A DNA stretch of 64,000 nt, from assembly GCA_008828725.1 (NCBI GenBank), contig MEHQ01000174.1:943867-1007866 (forward strand), read 5' to 3'. Made by a program: the position numbers and the translations under genes. Below the pieces are notes generated by a model. The model was not told where the DNA came from. It was given only the letters and a program-made list of their open reading frames with translations, and made no database searches. This stretch comes from Saccharina japonica (Eukaryota > Sar > Phaeophyceae > Laminariales > Laminariaceae). This document shows, one piece after another, positions 12,267 to 23,800 of the stretch; the stretch's first letter is position 1; every line of letters begins with the position of its first letter.

Positions 12267-13559
12267 GCTATGCATGAAAATGAAAGTACACCGCCCCGCT
12301 CCCGTAAACCTACGTGGCCAAACCAGCAAAAAAGGCCTGCCTTGGCGGGTTCATAACACACTGTATGATAGGGTGGGGGTTTGTTATAGCATTTCCATGT
12401 TTTTTTAGGAAAGGGGGGGGGGGGGTGTACTCATGCATGACATGGCGCGTAGTTTATAACCATAGACCGCCTCGTTGGGGGGGGGGGCACGGGCTGAATC
12501 TAACGTGAGAGGGGACGGGCGAGGAGGAGGCGGGGGGCGGGGACGGCCGGGGGGGGCGACTCATCTGTTGCTTGCCCTTTTAGTCACATTGAAACCATCG
12601 ACGTATCACGCATCTGCTTTCGAACGGCGTACCGTTCGCTAACTTTCATAATGGAAACAACGCCATCCGCAACATTTGGCGCTATAACGATATCATGTTG
12701 ACATTCACGTCGCGCATCCGCTTTCTGTGCAAGAGTGCACTATTACTGGTGGGGCTAATGTTGTAAGGTAGAGAGTAGTTCAGAACCCACGATAGAGCGC
12801 AAAAAAAAAGTATACACGCCGCCCCTACTTTACAGTCGTTCCCCGGTAAATACTTGTATAAAAGGGGTAAAAAAAGTCAACTGCAGCCATTTGCAAAGCT
12901 GGGGCGCTCAGGGCCTATACAGCCTACAGGCGGAAGCGACACGCCAGGTCAGTAAAAAGAAGCGGGGGGAGGGAGGGATGGTGGGGAGGGGAGGTCAGAC
13001 ACAGCCCGCCCGAACAACAGCCGCGCCGTCTCCCCAATACCGTCGTGGGCGATGGAGATGAATCGAATGAGTCGGCACTTAGTCACCCTGGATCTGAATT
13101 ACGACTAAAGGAGGGAGAGAGAAAAGGAGGGCGAAGAAATAATAAATGGAAACTTAGAAAGCAAAAAAAACTACGAAGAACCCCCCCGCCGCCGCCTCGC
13201 ACCTCGCGATGGTCTATGGTCCATGCGACTACGTCATGCACGACATGAGCACACAGCCCACCCCCGCCCCCCGCTCCGCCCCCGGCCCGCTATCCATACA
13301 CGGGCGCCAACCCCATTTTTTTCCACACATTAGGGCTCTTTCATCGAGTGGTAAAACAGGCCGTGCTCTCGTGATCCATTCCGCGGCTTGGCACCACGCC
13401 ACCGCGCCGATCAGTTTGCTTGTTCCTGAAGTCTTCCTCCTCCTCGGCTTCGTCTGACGCCAGCGATTTTTTCTGACGCAGCGCCCCACCACCGCTCAGC
13501 CTCAGCGTTGGCAGACGGCGGCCGCAAGGCAAGGAAGCTTGCGATGCTGCTTAAGATAG

Positions 13560-14160
13560 AGGCAGATCTCTTCGGCGAGTGGGTGGGGTGGGGTAGGGTA
13601 GGGCGGTGTGGAGAGAGGAGGTAATCGAGTCAAAGACGCGATGAACGATTTCACGAAGGAGGCCTAAGAGACAAAGAAAGGGACGCGTTCTAGGGAAGCC
13701 ATTCTAGGCGACCGTTTTCTAATGACCGGTTCTCAAGAAGCACTATCTTTCGCGGAGTGGTTAGGTAGGGTGGGGTGTGAGAGGGGGCAGGTTTCCGAGT
13801 AAAGACGGGCGATGAACGATTCACGAAGAGGCCATGAGGCAAAGAAAGGGGACGTCTAGGACCGTTGCTAGGGACCGTATCGCAGAGCACACATCTTCGC
13901 GGTGGTGGGGTGTGGGGTGTGGAGAGGGGGGCAGTTTCGAAGTTAAGACGGCGATGAATACGATTCACGAAAGAGCCACGAAGGCTAAAAGAAGGGGACG
14001 TTCTAGAGACGCGTTCTAGGACCGTTCTCAAGAGGCACATCTTCGCGAGTGGGTGGGGTGTGGGTGTGGAGAGGGGCAGGGTTTCGAGTAAGACCGATGA
14101 AGATTCACGAAGAGGGCCAACGAGGCAAAGAAATGGGACCGTTCTAAGGGACGCGTTCTC
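13560..14160 (-). repeat. Mirror of the 125-base minisatellite
   Basis: The same units on the opposite strand, nearly identical to the left array. Confidence 0.85.
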
Positions 14161-14473
14161 AAACGAAAATAGGGTTATAGCGATGAAAGGTGTGCTCCAC
14201 ACGCAAAAATGGTACACTAGTGTCAGCTGGGCAGATCGTTCCGGGTCACAACAAAGGACGTAACGTTCAATAAGGCCGCAAAAAAACGAGCAAAGAAAAA
14301 AGAAACATAAAAAATCATCTCGCGCTCATTCTCGGGAGAGAGGCCAATGCGAGCGAAAGAGCAGGGAGCCGCGATAAAAAAAACGCGGGTTTTTTTTTTT
14401 TTTTTTTTTTTTATGTTTATCTCCGCTCCGGCTCGGCACGGCTCGGCGGCGAAGGCCGCGAAAAAATACTCAC

Positions 14474-17081
14474 GCGATCGAAGGCCTTTGTCGCCTTGAC
14501 CTGGTTTTGCGCGCTGTGACGGACGCCGAGGAAGTGCGGGAAGAGCCGGAAGCAACGGCGTGGCGATTCCGAGATTAGGGCGGTTTGCACAGCCGGCGTT
14601 CCAAGAGGTCTTTAATTCTCCCAGTAGGACTACGTTGACGCGGGCGTCACTCGCCAGCCTCTGACACCATACGACTATCTCGCGAAGAAGGGGACACGGC
14701 GGTCTGAAACGCTAAAAAGACAGCGTGCTAGCGGCACGGCGGATCATGACGACCGTGGTTGATTAACGAATACAACCAACAAGAACGCTACCTGCCTGTT
14801 TTTGTCGCCGTACCCCCCCCCCCCCGCCTGCCCTCACAGCACCGCGAAAATGTGATTCAAAGACCGCAAACAGAGGTAACAACACGGTACACACGTTATT
14901 GAGAGTCGCAAGGCCGGCGTACAGAGCCAGTACTTTATAGACAGTATAGGTATGTAAAGGGGCGCGGCCACTGCGGTAGGCGCGATAACGAGTAGCGGCC
15001 CCATTTGATAGCACAAAAAAAAACGGTTTCCTCAAGGGAAAAATCATTCGGTATATCAACTACAAAAGCACACAAATGTATACATATTATATGTACGTGT
15101 TTTTTTTTTTTTTATGTCGCGAGCGAAACAGTAGCGTAGTTCTTGAGAGCGGTGATGATGCGTTCACGGCTGCTCAAGCGATAACACATCGGACAAGAAT
15201 AGATCGTCGTTTTTTTACTTCAGGGTCTAGCTCTTTGCAAGGCAAGACGCTATGGCAGATCTTAAGGCAGATATGTGTCGCCCAGATTCTTAAAGGCAAG
15301 GATCTGTTCCGCAGATCTTGTATTGGTTTAACTCAATGTTACAGCGTGGGACCCGAATGTTCGCTGGTTGGATCTGTGCCATCCCATACGTGCAGATCCT
15401 CACCACTCTCACCATTGACAAGGTGAGGAAGCTAGCGACTAGATCATGATCTATCTGTTGATAATATATAAGATCATGATGCTATCTGTAGATAATTATA
15501 TGATCATGGTATATTCTGTAGATTGATCTAGATCAATGAACCTATGCTGTAGATGAATCTAATATCCATGATCCTATCTGTAGATGACCTAGATCAGTGA
15601 TCTATCACGTTAGATGATGGCCATATCATGATCTAATCTGTAGATGTTGGATCATGACTATATTTGTAAGACGGTATATATTATGATCTATCTGTAGATG
15701 ATCTAGATCATGACTGGCCGAGGTTATGGCAATCTTAACGTCAAGAGAGTCCCTGTGCACGGGTGCTGAGTGAGGCCGGGTAGGCTATCTCATAGTAACT
15801 TCCAGGAAGTAAAGCAGCAGCACGATACGCCATAGGTGGCCCTAATAAATCCAATGCACGCAAAGCCCAACGCCCAAACAAAACCGCCGAGCCCTCCCCC
15901 CCCGCCTCCGCTGCAATCCTACCAACTACACCGCAACTGCGGCATCGGGCAGCGCGGCTTTGTCCACGTGTCCGGATGCAGAATGGGGCAGTAGACATGC
16001 GGCAGCAGGGCAACGACCAGCGAGGCTGCGGTATTCTTGCGGCAGATTGGAGGCATGCGTGCAACCAGAGGGGAAACCCGCAGCAGTGAGCGGTGGCGTG
16101 CGAAGGGAAAGGGGAAGGAGACAAGGAAAAGGGAGGGAGGGGCGGGGGGGGGGGAGGGGGGGGGTACAGCTGTCGGCGGCGAACTTGTGTGCGGAGAATC
16201 GGGTACATCGAGTTTGTACTGGTGAGGGACCTACAGTACAAAACATGGTACCTGGTACATGCCAGGTATGATGGATGCCCTTTACCCCCGGGTACATACT
16301 TCGTATGTAATCGTAGCCGTCTCGTATGTACGAGCATTCATACGCGAACGAATCCATGACGAGTTGCATGCATGTTTCCAGTGCGCCTACAAACCCCACG
16401 CACGTAAAAGCAGCCAAGCGATGTCGCGATGTGCGAGTATACGAGGCACCCGGTACCAGGTACTGGTTATACTGCTGTTTGTTGTATATGTATGTGCCGC
16501 AAACACTAATGCACCACTTCACGCGTCGATAGTCGATAGAGTTGCCACAGAGCTGTTCTACCAAGTACCTGGTTGACATACCGGCACAGCGGTCTGTATG
16601 CTGCTGCTGAAACGGCAACACTGGACCAGATATCTATGAAATACCACCTTATACTCGTATACGGTCCAGGTAACATGAGACGAGGAGTACCACTCGTACA
16701 CATAGTTCTGCCTGCAATAGAACAACGCCAGGTGGCATCGTATGAGCAGCCTCTCCGCGAATATAGGTACCACCGTACGAGGACCCTTGCAACTTGTAAC
16801 GTCCAACGCACGATGTGAGGGCGTGGGGCGTGAGGGCCCCTGGGGTATACTCGTAGAGGCTGGAGGGTGACATATATGACATGATGACCAGCAGACACCA
16901 AGACAGCGGGTACACACCAACATCCCACGATAGCTCACCATCGGACGCTGCCCTCGATAGCAGCCAACACGGGCCCGATCCCCGTCTCGGGGTACTGGAA
17001 GACGTCGTCGATTCCCGCCTTCTTCTGCTCCTCCTCCAGCGTCCCGCCCTGGGCCATTCCTCCGCCAGCGGAGGACGACAT
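14474..17081 (-). CDS. Unknown cysteine-rich protein, 5' exons (right-arm copy)
   Basis: Exon 1, 17081-16939, runs from ATG to a GTGAGC donor. It encodes an intact 47-residue start (MSSSAGGG, LEEEQKKAGIDDVFQYPET, GPVLAAIEGSVR). Exon 2 (about 16025-15930) has indels in this copy. The allelic copy at 6381-6481 reads NVYCPICTGITWTKPVARCP, a CPIC/RCP pair that could bind zinc. Exon 3 (14513-14474) reads AQNQVKATKAFDR and ends at GTGAGT. A phase-2 join of exon 2 to exon 3 gives CPADCGAQNQVK. I do not recognise the family. The gene is divergent from OST3/6, with starts 667 bases apart. Confidence 0.6.
15430..15715 (-). repeat. Mirror of the ATCATGATCTACAGATAG minisatellite
   Basis: Inverted counterpart of 6690-6958. 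Unit boundaries and spacing differ through indels. Confidence 0.85.
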
Positions 17082-17297
17082 GATCAAACTGCCTGCCTGC
17101 TTGCTGCACAGCAGTTTGCTCCCGCAGCAGACTCCCTTCCTTCGACGACAACAGAGGCCCGATGCTTTAGGCAAAGCGGCCCCTTCGTGATCGCTAGCGA
17201 TTAGGTGCGCTGGCTTGCGAAGTCGCAGCCCGATCTAGAATATTGCGACTATGAACTGGTGTCCAAAGCTCCAAAGCTCACCGAGCACAACGCACAC

Positions 17298-17344
<47 letters not shown>

Positions 17345-17748
17345 GTGCGTGGGCGCTGGGCGCTGGGCTCTAGGCGCCAATGTGGACAGGATTTGAATTT
17401 TCTCTCAATTTGCAAATTTGCAAAAGGCGCAAACTCAAAATTTCTTGCTTAGACTCGCCGATAGCAACTGAATGGTAACCGCAGGAGAACCCTGGTCCAA
17501 GAAGAAGCCCCCGTGGCCAACACAAAGTCTTTCCTCGGTACCGTCTACCCTTGCGGACAACTGGAAGGGACGGACCGCGCTAGCCATTTTCCTGGTTAAC
17601 CTAGTATTTAAAAATCCCTTGCAAGGAAAGCTTCAATATCACCTGAAACCCGTGCGGGCGTGATCGTCTCATCGTCTTCATCGTTTCGGCTTTGATCTGT
17701 GTCGGAGAAGCAGCAGCGCTCTGGGAGCGCGGTACGCACGATAAGACA
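17082..17748. promoter_or_regulatory. Shared upstream region of the divergent gene pair
   Basis: 667 bases between the ATG of the cysteine-rich gene (minus) and the ATG of OST3/6 (plus), so a bidirectional promoter is expected. It contains a near-pure CAG run of about 15 units at 17298-17343. I see no clear TATA box. In the left arm the same CAG run is interrupted (about 4960-5010). Confidence 0.5.
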
Positions 17749-17859
17749 ATGGGGCTGGGCGTGCGATGTAGTTCATTGACAAGGCGATGCGGATGGTATA
17801 AGGTCCTCGCGCTGTGCTCCTTGCTGGCATTTGGCGGAGCTTTGGCCGAGCGTTCCATG
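17749..17859 (+). CDS. OST3: OST3/6 exon 1: signal peptide
   Basis: 37 codons from ATG to a GTGAGA donor, ending in phase 0. The stretch YKVLALCSLLAFGGALA is a hydrophobic core with an ALA cleavage site. The allelic copy at 4421-4493 (minus) has the same core with several indels. Confidence 0.7.
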
Positions 17860-20800
17860 GTGAGAGGATGCATTTATTTAGGAGAACAAAGCTCTGCGTG
17901 TCTGTGTGCACCTCGTGCTGGCTGTGTGTCTCGCGTCTTGCATCGATCAGAAGGATTGTGGGGCATTGCTCCAACGGCCAAGGGCGGGTCACAGCAGCAG
18001 ATCTTCAGCGGGTAACCGCTGTTTGTAAACTCTGCTAGCGTGAAAGACAGCAGGATCGACTGCACCAAGCTCTGCGCTCTCCTCTGGTATATCCACAACA
18101 ATATAGTTCTCGTAGCAGCAGTTGATATAAGAACGGACCTTCAGAAAATCCTTTGCGGACAAAAACCGGTACAACCGCACGATCCAGCACAGGCAAGCAA
18201 CCGCAGCACCTACCCGTACCTCGTATCATATTATACGTACCTGCACTATGTTCGATGGGACAATGCAGCTGTACTGTGGTAGGCCTACTTCGGGGCGTAG
18301 AACCAGCTCTCTGACTTTAAAAGTGCAGACAAACCTGCACGAGTACATAGACGTGGTGCTGCTACAGTAGTAGGTGGACCTCTTATCGTAGCTCTTTGGC
18401 TTTGTAGCAGGGATGCCAGCCGAGAGGAACGCCTTCGATGTTAATCGTGTATCATACCCCAGGTACATGTTACCAACCAGCTATGATAGCAGGTATATAC
18501 GAGTACGGCATATTCTATGCATGCACCCTGCTGTGCGAGTGGACAAGTTGGGGACGCTGGCTTCTTCAGACCCCAACGTCGTATGGGTCTGGGGTCTGAC
18601 GAAGCGAGCGCCCTGGTTCCAGTCTTATTCACTGCAGAGGGTTTCCGGTATATATGCATATCAGGTGTACGTATTCTTAACACTGGTACATGCTGTTACC
18701 TTTTTTCTTTAGGGGCAGAGCCAGTACTCCCACGTACGTACGCGTACGTACGGTGATGTAACACGAGGTTTCGCGGACGTTCGTCGTGGTATGTACGAAC
18801 ACTCGCAAGGAAGAGCAAGCGCGCGAGCGACGGTCGTCGGCACGAGCAGCCGCTGTCGTCAGCATCCTCATCTCGACGGCCACACATACAGCAGTAGTTC
18901 CCCCTCGAGCGGCGGACAAATCAACGCGAACAAACTTATGCCAGGAGCAAGCAGGGCACCGGTGAAACCGCCATCATACACCGGAGGCACATATATATAT
19001 CGTATCATGGAAACCTGTCTCAGGCGTTATCGAACCCAAACGCCCCCGCCCTCGCACCCCCCCCCCGCTCCCCTCCCCTCCCCTCCCCTCTAAGGTCGCG
19101 AAAAACAGAAACAATTTCAGCCAACCCAGTAGTAACGAGGCACAGCACGCACAGCAGCTTCCATTCTTGAGTGGCACCGGCACCCAGAGCAAATGCCGGC
19201 AAGCCCTTTAACGCACCACGACAACTATACCCTCTGTTTTTTTTTCTTCTTTTTCCGTGCCTTGTCCTTGTTGCAGTCGGCGGGCGTCCGACGCCGCTCG
19301 CTGGAAAAGGCTCGAGCGAGCACCCCGGGCGGCGCTGTGGTCGCGGTGGACGACGCGAAGTTCGACCGTTTCATCACGGGAGTTCCACGCCAGTACGAGG
19401 CGGTGGTTTTTTTCACGGCGTCCGGCGCAAGCTACAAGTGCGCCAGCTGCAGGTGCGAAAAGCCTTCCCTGCTTGATGTGTTGTTTCGTTTCTCTAGGCG
19501 AGGAACGAGGGAAAAGACGGCCCTCGGACAGCGATGTGCAGGGGGTTGTTGTTGTGATGTGGTCGCTGGGGGTTCGGGGGGGGAGGAAGGGAGGTTGGCG
19601 GAAGTCGTGTCGGGGTGCGAGGGGCATTAGAGCTTTTAACCACTGATACATCTTGACGGAAATATAAGGACCGCTGGAGTAAAAATGTGAAGACCAGCCG
19701 GTCCTTACATTTCCGTCCACAGTATTTATAGTGGTATTCGAGACTACAATGGTTGAGGTACACTGCTGTGTACGAGACAAAACCAAGGAACCATTACTAA
19801 CCCATGGTTGACTTAGTCTGGTCTGATCTGATTGGCTTAGGGGTTCGGGTTCGGGTTAGGAGTTCTATTCGTCTCACGCACATGCTACAGTATGTCAAAA
19901 ACCATTTTCTGTAGAATAAGTGGTAAAAGCACCTCTCGAGAGCGAGAGCGGGGGGGGGGGGGGTACTCATGTTGTGCACGGCCGTAGTCATATGACCATA
20001 GACCCTCGCATCCCTACAATGCCGGGACGGAGCGCGTTGGGTTTTCACCAACCAGGCAGAGCGGGGGGGGGGGGGGAAGGGGCACGCACCGACACTGCCC
20101 TAATCTGTTGGTTTGTTTTGATACGCGCAAATTTGTAAATACTTCAACCAGAGGTTGGTGGTTGGGTCTGTATGGGCCTTCACCTCTCTAGTCCCCCCCA
20201 AACCGGAATGGTTGGCTGCTCGTTCGTGTTCTGGGTGTTGTAGCGTTCGTTCTAGAGCTCGTGCGTAGCTAGTCCAGCAGCGCACGCCGATCACACAGGG
20301 TTTTTCGCTTGGTCAGATCGCGCGTTGCGGGTTTCATGTGACCACGGCATGTTGCACGCGGGGTTATATAACCGTTGGGGCCTGTCGCCACGCCTTCTCT
20401 CTTTTCTCTCTGAAGACTTGAAGGAGTTCGGCATCAATTCCGAAGTGTGCGGGAGGCAGCACTTAAGGCCGGGTTTTGTTGGTTTGTTTTGTTTGTTTGT
20501 TTGTTTTTTCGCGGTGTACGTACCATGGGTATTGTCCTGGTATTTTGGTTTTGGTTTTGCAGGTGATACGGGGTTGGTCACCCCAGCCCGCACGTAGAAA
20601 TGTATCGTTCCCTTGCCTACTGCGTTGACGTAATGTTTTTGTACTTATTTTTTCCCCTGTTTTTCGACGGCAGGCTGGGTTTCGGGGGGGAAAATGTGTG
20701 AGAACATCGCCATAATCAGTATCGTTCTTTCTCTTTATCTCTCTCTCCCCCTACCCTGCTCTATCTCTCTGATTGGTGAAAACTCGACGTGCTCCGTCCC

Positions 20801-23800
20801 GGCATTGTAGGGATGCGAGGGAGGGTCTATGGTCATACGACCTACGGCCATGCATGACATGAGTACACCCTCCCCGCCGTCCCGGCATTGCAGGGATGCG
20901 AGGGAGGGTCCATGGTCATATGTACGACCCACGGCCATGCATGACACGAGTACCCCCCCCCCCCCCCCCCCCCCCGCCCCTCCTCTCTGTCTCTTATCTT
21001 GTTTCTGTCATTGACCTTGGTCGCCGTGGCCAACAGGCTCCACCTCGACGAGTTCACGGTCATGGCGGAGTCCTACAAGGCCGCGAGGGAGAACGAGCCG
21101 GAGTCGCTGAAGGGGGCCGACATTTTCTTCTTCGTGGCGGACTTCTCCCGTAACCAGAGGTCTTTCCAGCAGGTACGCAAAGCAGTACCTTGTATGTATT
21201 TGGCACGTTTCCGGATGGGCCTCGGTTTATTTTACGAATTGCTGGCCGATCGTTTCCCCTGAGTGTAGAGTCCTCTCCGTGATACTACAGCAGTAGCTTT
21301 TGCATGCGGCGTGGGAGATGACGGTCACTGCGAAATCGTGATTTGTTTTTTTACCGTGGAGTCGAGCTCGCTCTTGCCGACAACGCCCGGAGGCGCATTC
21401 ATTAGCACAAATAAACTGCACACGAAGAGCTTTTTTTATAGGGGCACTTGCTCTCTTCTCGCACGCGGTGGGAGGGGGGGGGGTGGCATCGCCCCGCAGC
21501 GTCGAATCGGGGCTGCTCAAGCGCTCTGCATGCCATGAGGCCTTGAACGCCCCCCCCCCCCCCTCTATGGTCACGATTGCGGCCGTGTACGACATGAGTA
21601 CACCCCCCGCCCCCCCCCCTCCGGTGTTGGCGTCGTTGTGTGTTGTGTGTGTTCTTCACATTAAACCTTCCTTTCTACCCGTCGACATCCAGCACACCAG
21701 TGTCCGTAGCCGATTCTTCATCCTAAAAAGGTACCAGTTCTGTGGTCAACAAAACTACGACACAGAGATACTACACTCAGTCAGTAAGCCAGAGCAGACA
21801 ATGCAACGCCATATACGACAGGCAAGACCTACCCTGCTAGCAATCCAGGGTGCATGCAAGAGAAAAAATAAGAGAAAAAAGAAAAAACCTCCGCTCCCCG
21901 GGGAAAAAAAAAAATAATATTAAAAAGTAAATATACTGAAGCAAATCAACAATCAGCACCCAATAAAAAGCCATTGATCAAAAATAAGAAAGAAGTGTTC
22001 GTGCTTTCTCCCAGAGGAGATGCGGACTCAATCAAGAGAACCAATGAAATGAAAGAAAATGAAATGGACCGAAACAGCGCCAACAGAGCAAGACTGAGAA
22101 CGACAGGATAGGACAGCCAGCCGGAGCACACCAAAGGCCAGCTGAGGCAGGTTTGTGCCCGTAGTACAGGCAGGTTCTACCAGCTAGTCGGTCTGGCGTC
22201 TGGCACCTACTCTGTTTGCCGTCTCTTTCCTGCTTTCGTCCGTCCTGGTTTCCCTATGACCCCCCCCATTATGATGGCCCGAATGGCGCGATTATGGAGA
22301 GCTGTCTGGCTCTGTTTAGTTCGGCTGTCGCAGAATGCCGCAGGCTTAGCTATAAAGCTCCCAGCTTCGGTTCTGACATGCGGGGGATGGGGCGAGCACA
22401 CGCGGTCCAGGCATAGCACCGGCCTTGGCTCGGACCTGTCTGCTGTTTTTGCTTGCCGTGGGGTAAATTAACGCTCCTCGCTTCGGCAAATCCTATATCA
22501 CTCTGTGCCGGATTATAAGCACCCTTTTTGTTGCATATTAATGAACAAACGGTGCTTATATTTCCGGATAGAGTGGTAGTAGTTCGTAGTACTCGTACAG
22601 TATTTAGGGGATAGCCAAAAATAGTAGCCTTTGTCGGATGAATCCTGATGTCCCTGTGTGGCCAAACGCCTCCTTGTTGTGGTTTATTTTTGGGGCCACT
22701 TTAGGCGTAAATTTAAGGACCGCTTGCTCTTCATATTGATGTACAAGTGGTCATTATATTCCCGTCCATAGTGGTAGGGGGTAGGTAGGTTGTGTGCGCA
22801 AAATAGCCCCCCCCCCCCCTCGACCGGTTCTCGCCCTCGTCAAGCCTCTCTGACCGACCACAAAAAGGCATTGCCTACCTGCCAGATGATGTTGTTTCTC
22901 GCGTTCTCCTCGACTTGACGTTGAGTTGACGACTGACGTGCATGCTACGTACGGGTATATGGGTGCACCTGCTTTTTTATTTTCTTTTGTTTTTCTGGTG
23001 ACTCGATACTTGAAGAGAGCTGTATGATATACTATACCTTCACCCAGAAACTGGCTTCCCAAGAAAAAAACGAAACAAAACACTCGCATACTCCGACGAG
23101 CAATCCATCCCATAGCAACTCCCATGGCCTCCCGGTCTGCAACGAAACCGATTGTAAAAAGCAATCGATGTGGGGGTAGCTCCTGGGTTCAGAAGCCCCA
23201 TGGGGTCAGAAAAATATGTGCCTCGGAAGGGGCAAAAAAGTGCTACTCGTACCTCTAGATATCGTGGCACGGATCGACTCGGCACTTCCAACTTGCAACC
23301 CTCCGCTCTGCTTCAGAAAGCGCGGAAACCCCTGGTTTCTCCTGTCCTCCTAAGTTTCACCATGCTGTCTTTGTCCCGCCTCGTATGTATATGTAAGATA
23401 ACACCTCGCAAAGCACGGTCCAGCTAGACCTTTACTACGTTTTGCCTGTTTTACGTATATATCGGTCGTTGTTTCGCATGGTGTATATATATGCTCGGTG
23501 TTGGGTGTGGCGTGCTTCAATTCGCCGACGAGACCCGAGAGGAAAGCAGACCACGAGCTCACAGCAGTACGTATTGTTTTCTTGTTTGAGGTTGTATGTA
23601 CGATGTGCCTCAGCTATGATGTGTACCCTGGTATCTTTTTTTTTTTAATGATATAACTTATTTTGTTTTTTGTTTTCCCCTGAGGTTGTGCTTTCACTCC
23701 ATAGTTTTTGGGAGCCTGTTCGGTGATCCCGGGCTTGATTTTTGGCGATGCGTTCAGGCGACAACATCAATAACAACAACATCCAGTAACAACCAACAAC

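Larger units (their letters stand above)
12267..20953 (-). repeat. Right arm of the large inverted duplication
   Basis: Mirror of 1138-10118. This arm carries intact OST3/6 exons 1 and 2, and its outer end joins correctly to exon 3, so it is the better guide to real gene order. Confidence 0.9.
21545..23270. other. OST3/6 intron 3 sequence without recognised genes
   Basis: It holds a poly-C-associated repeat fragment (21550-21620), an A-rich patch (21870-21925), two family-B MITEs and a C tract at 22808. No exon with matching phase was found. Confidence 0.6.

Noticed and set aside
8172..14217. 175-codon frame present on both arms
   Set aside because: It runs through the 125-base minisatellite, with no splice sites or domain.
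1138..20953. Natural giant palindrome or amplified inverted duplication
   Set aside because: Breaks at poly-C tracts and an N-gap, exon order that fits a second allele in pieces, and noisy indels favour misassembly; kept open pending read evidence.
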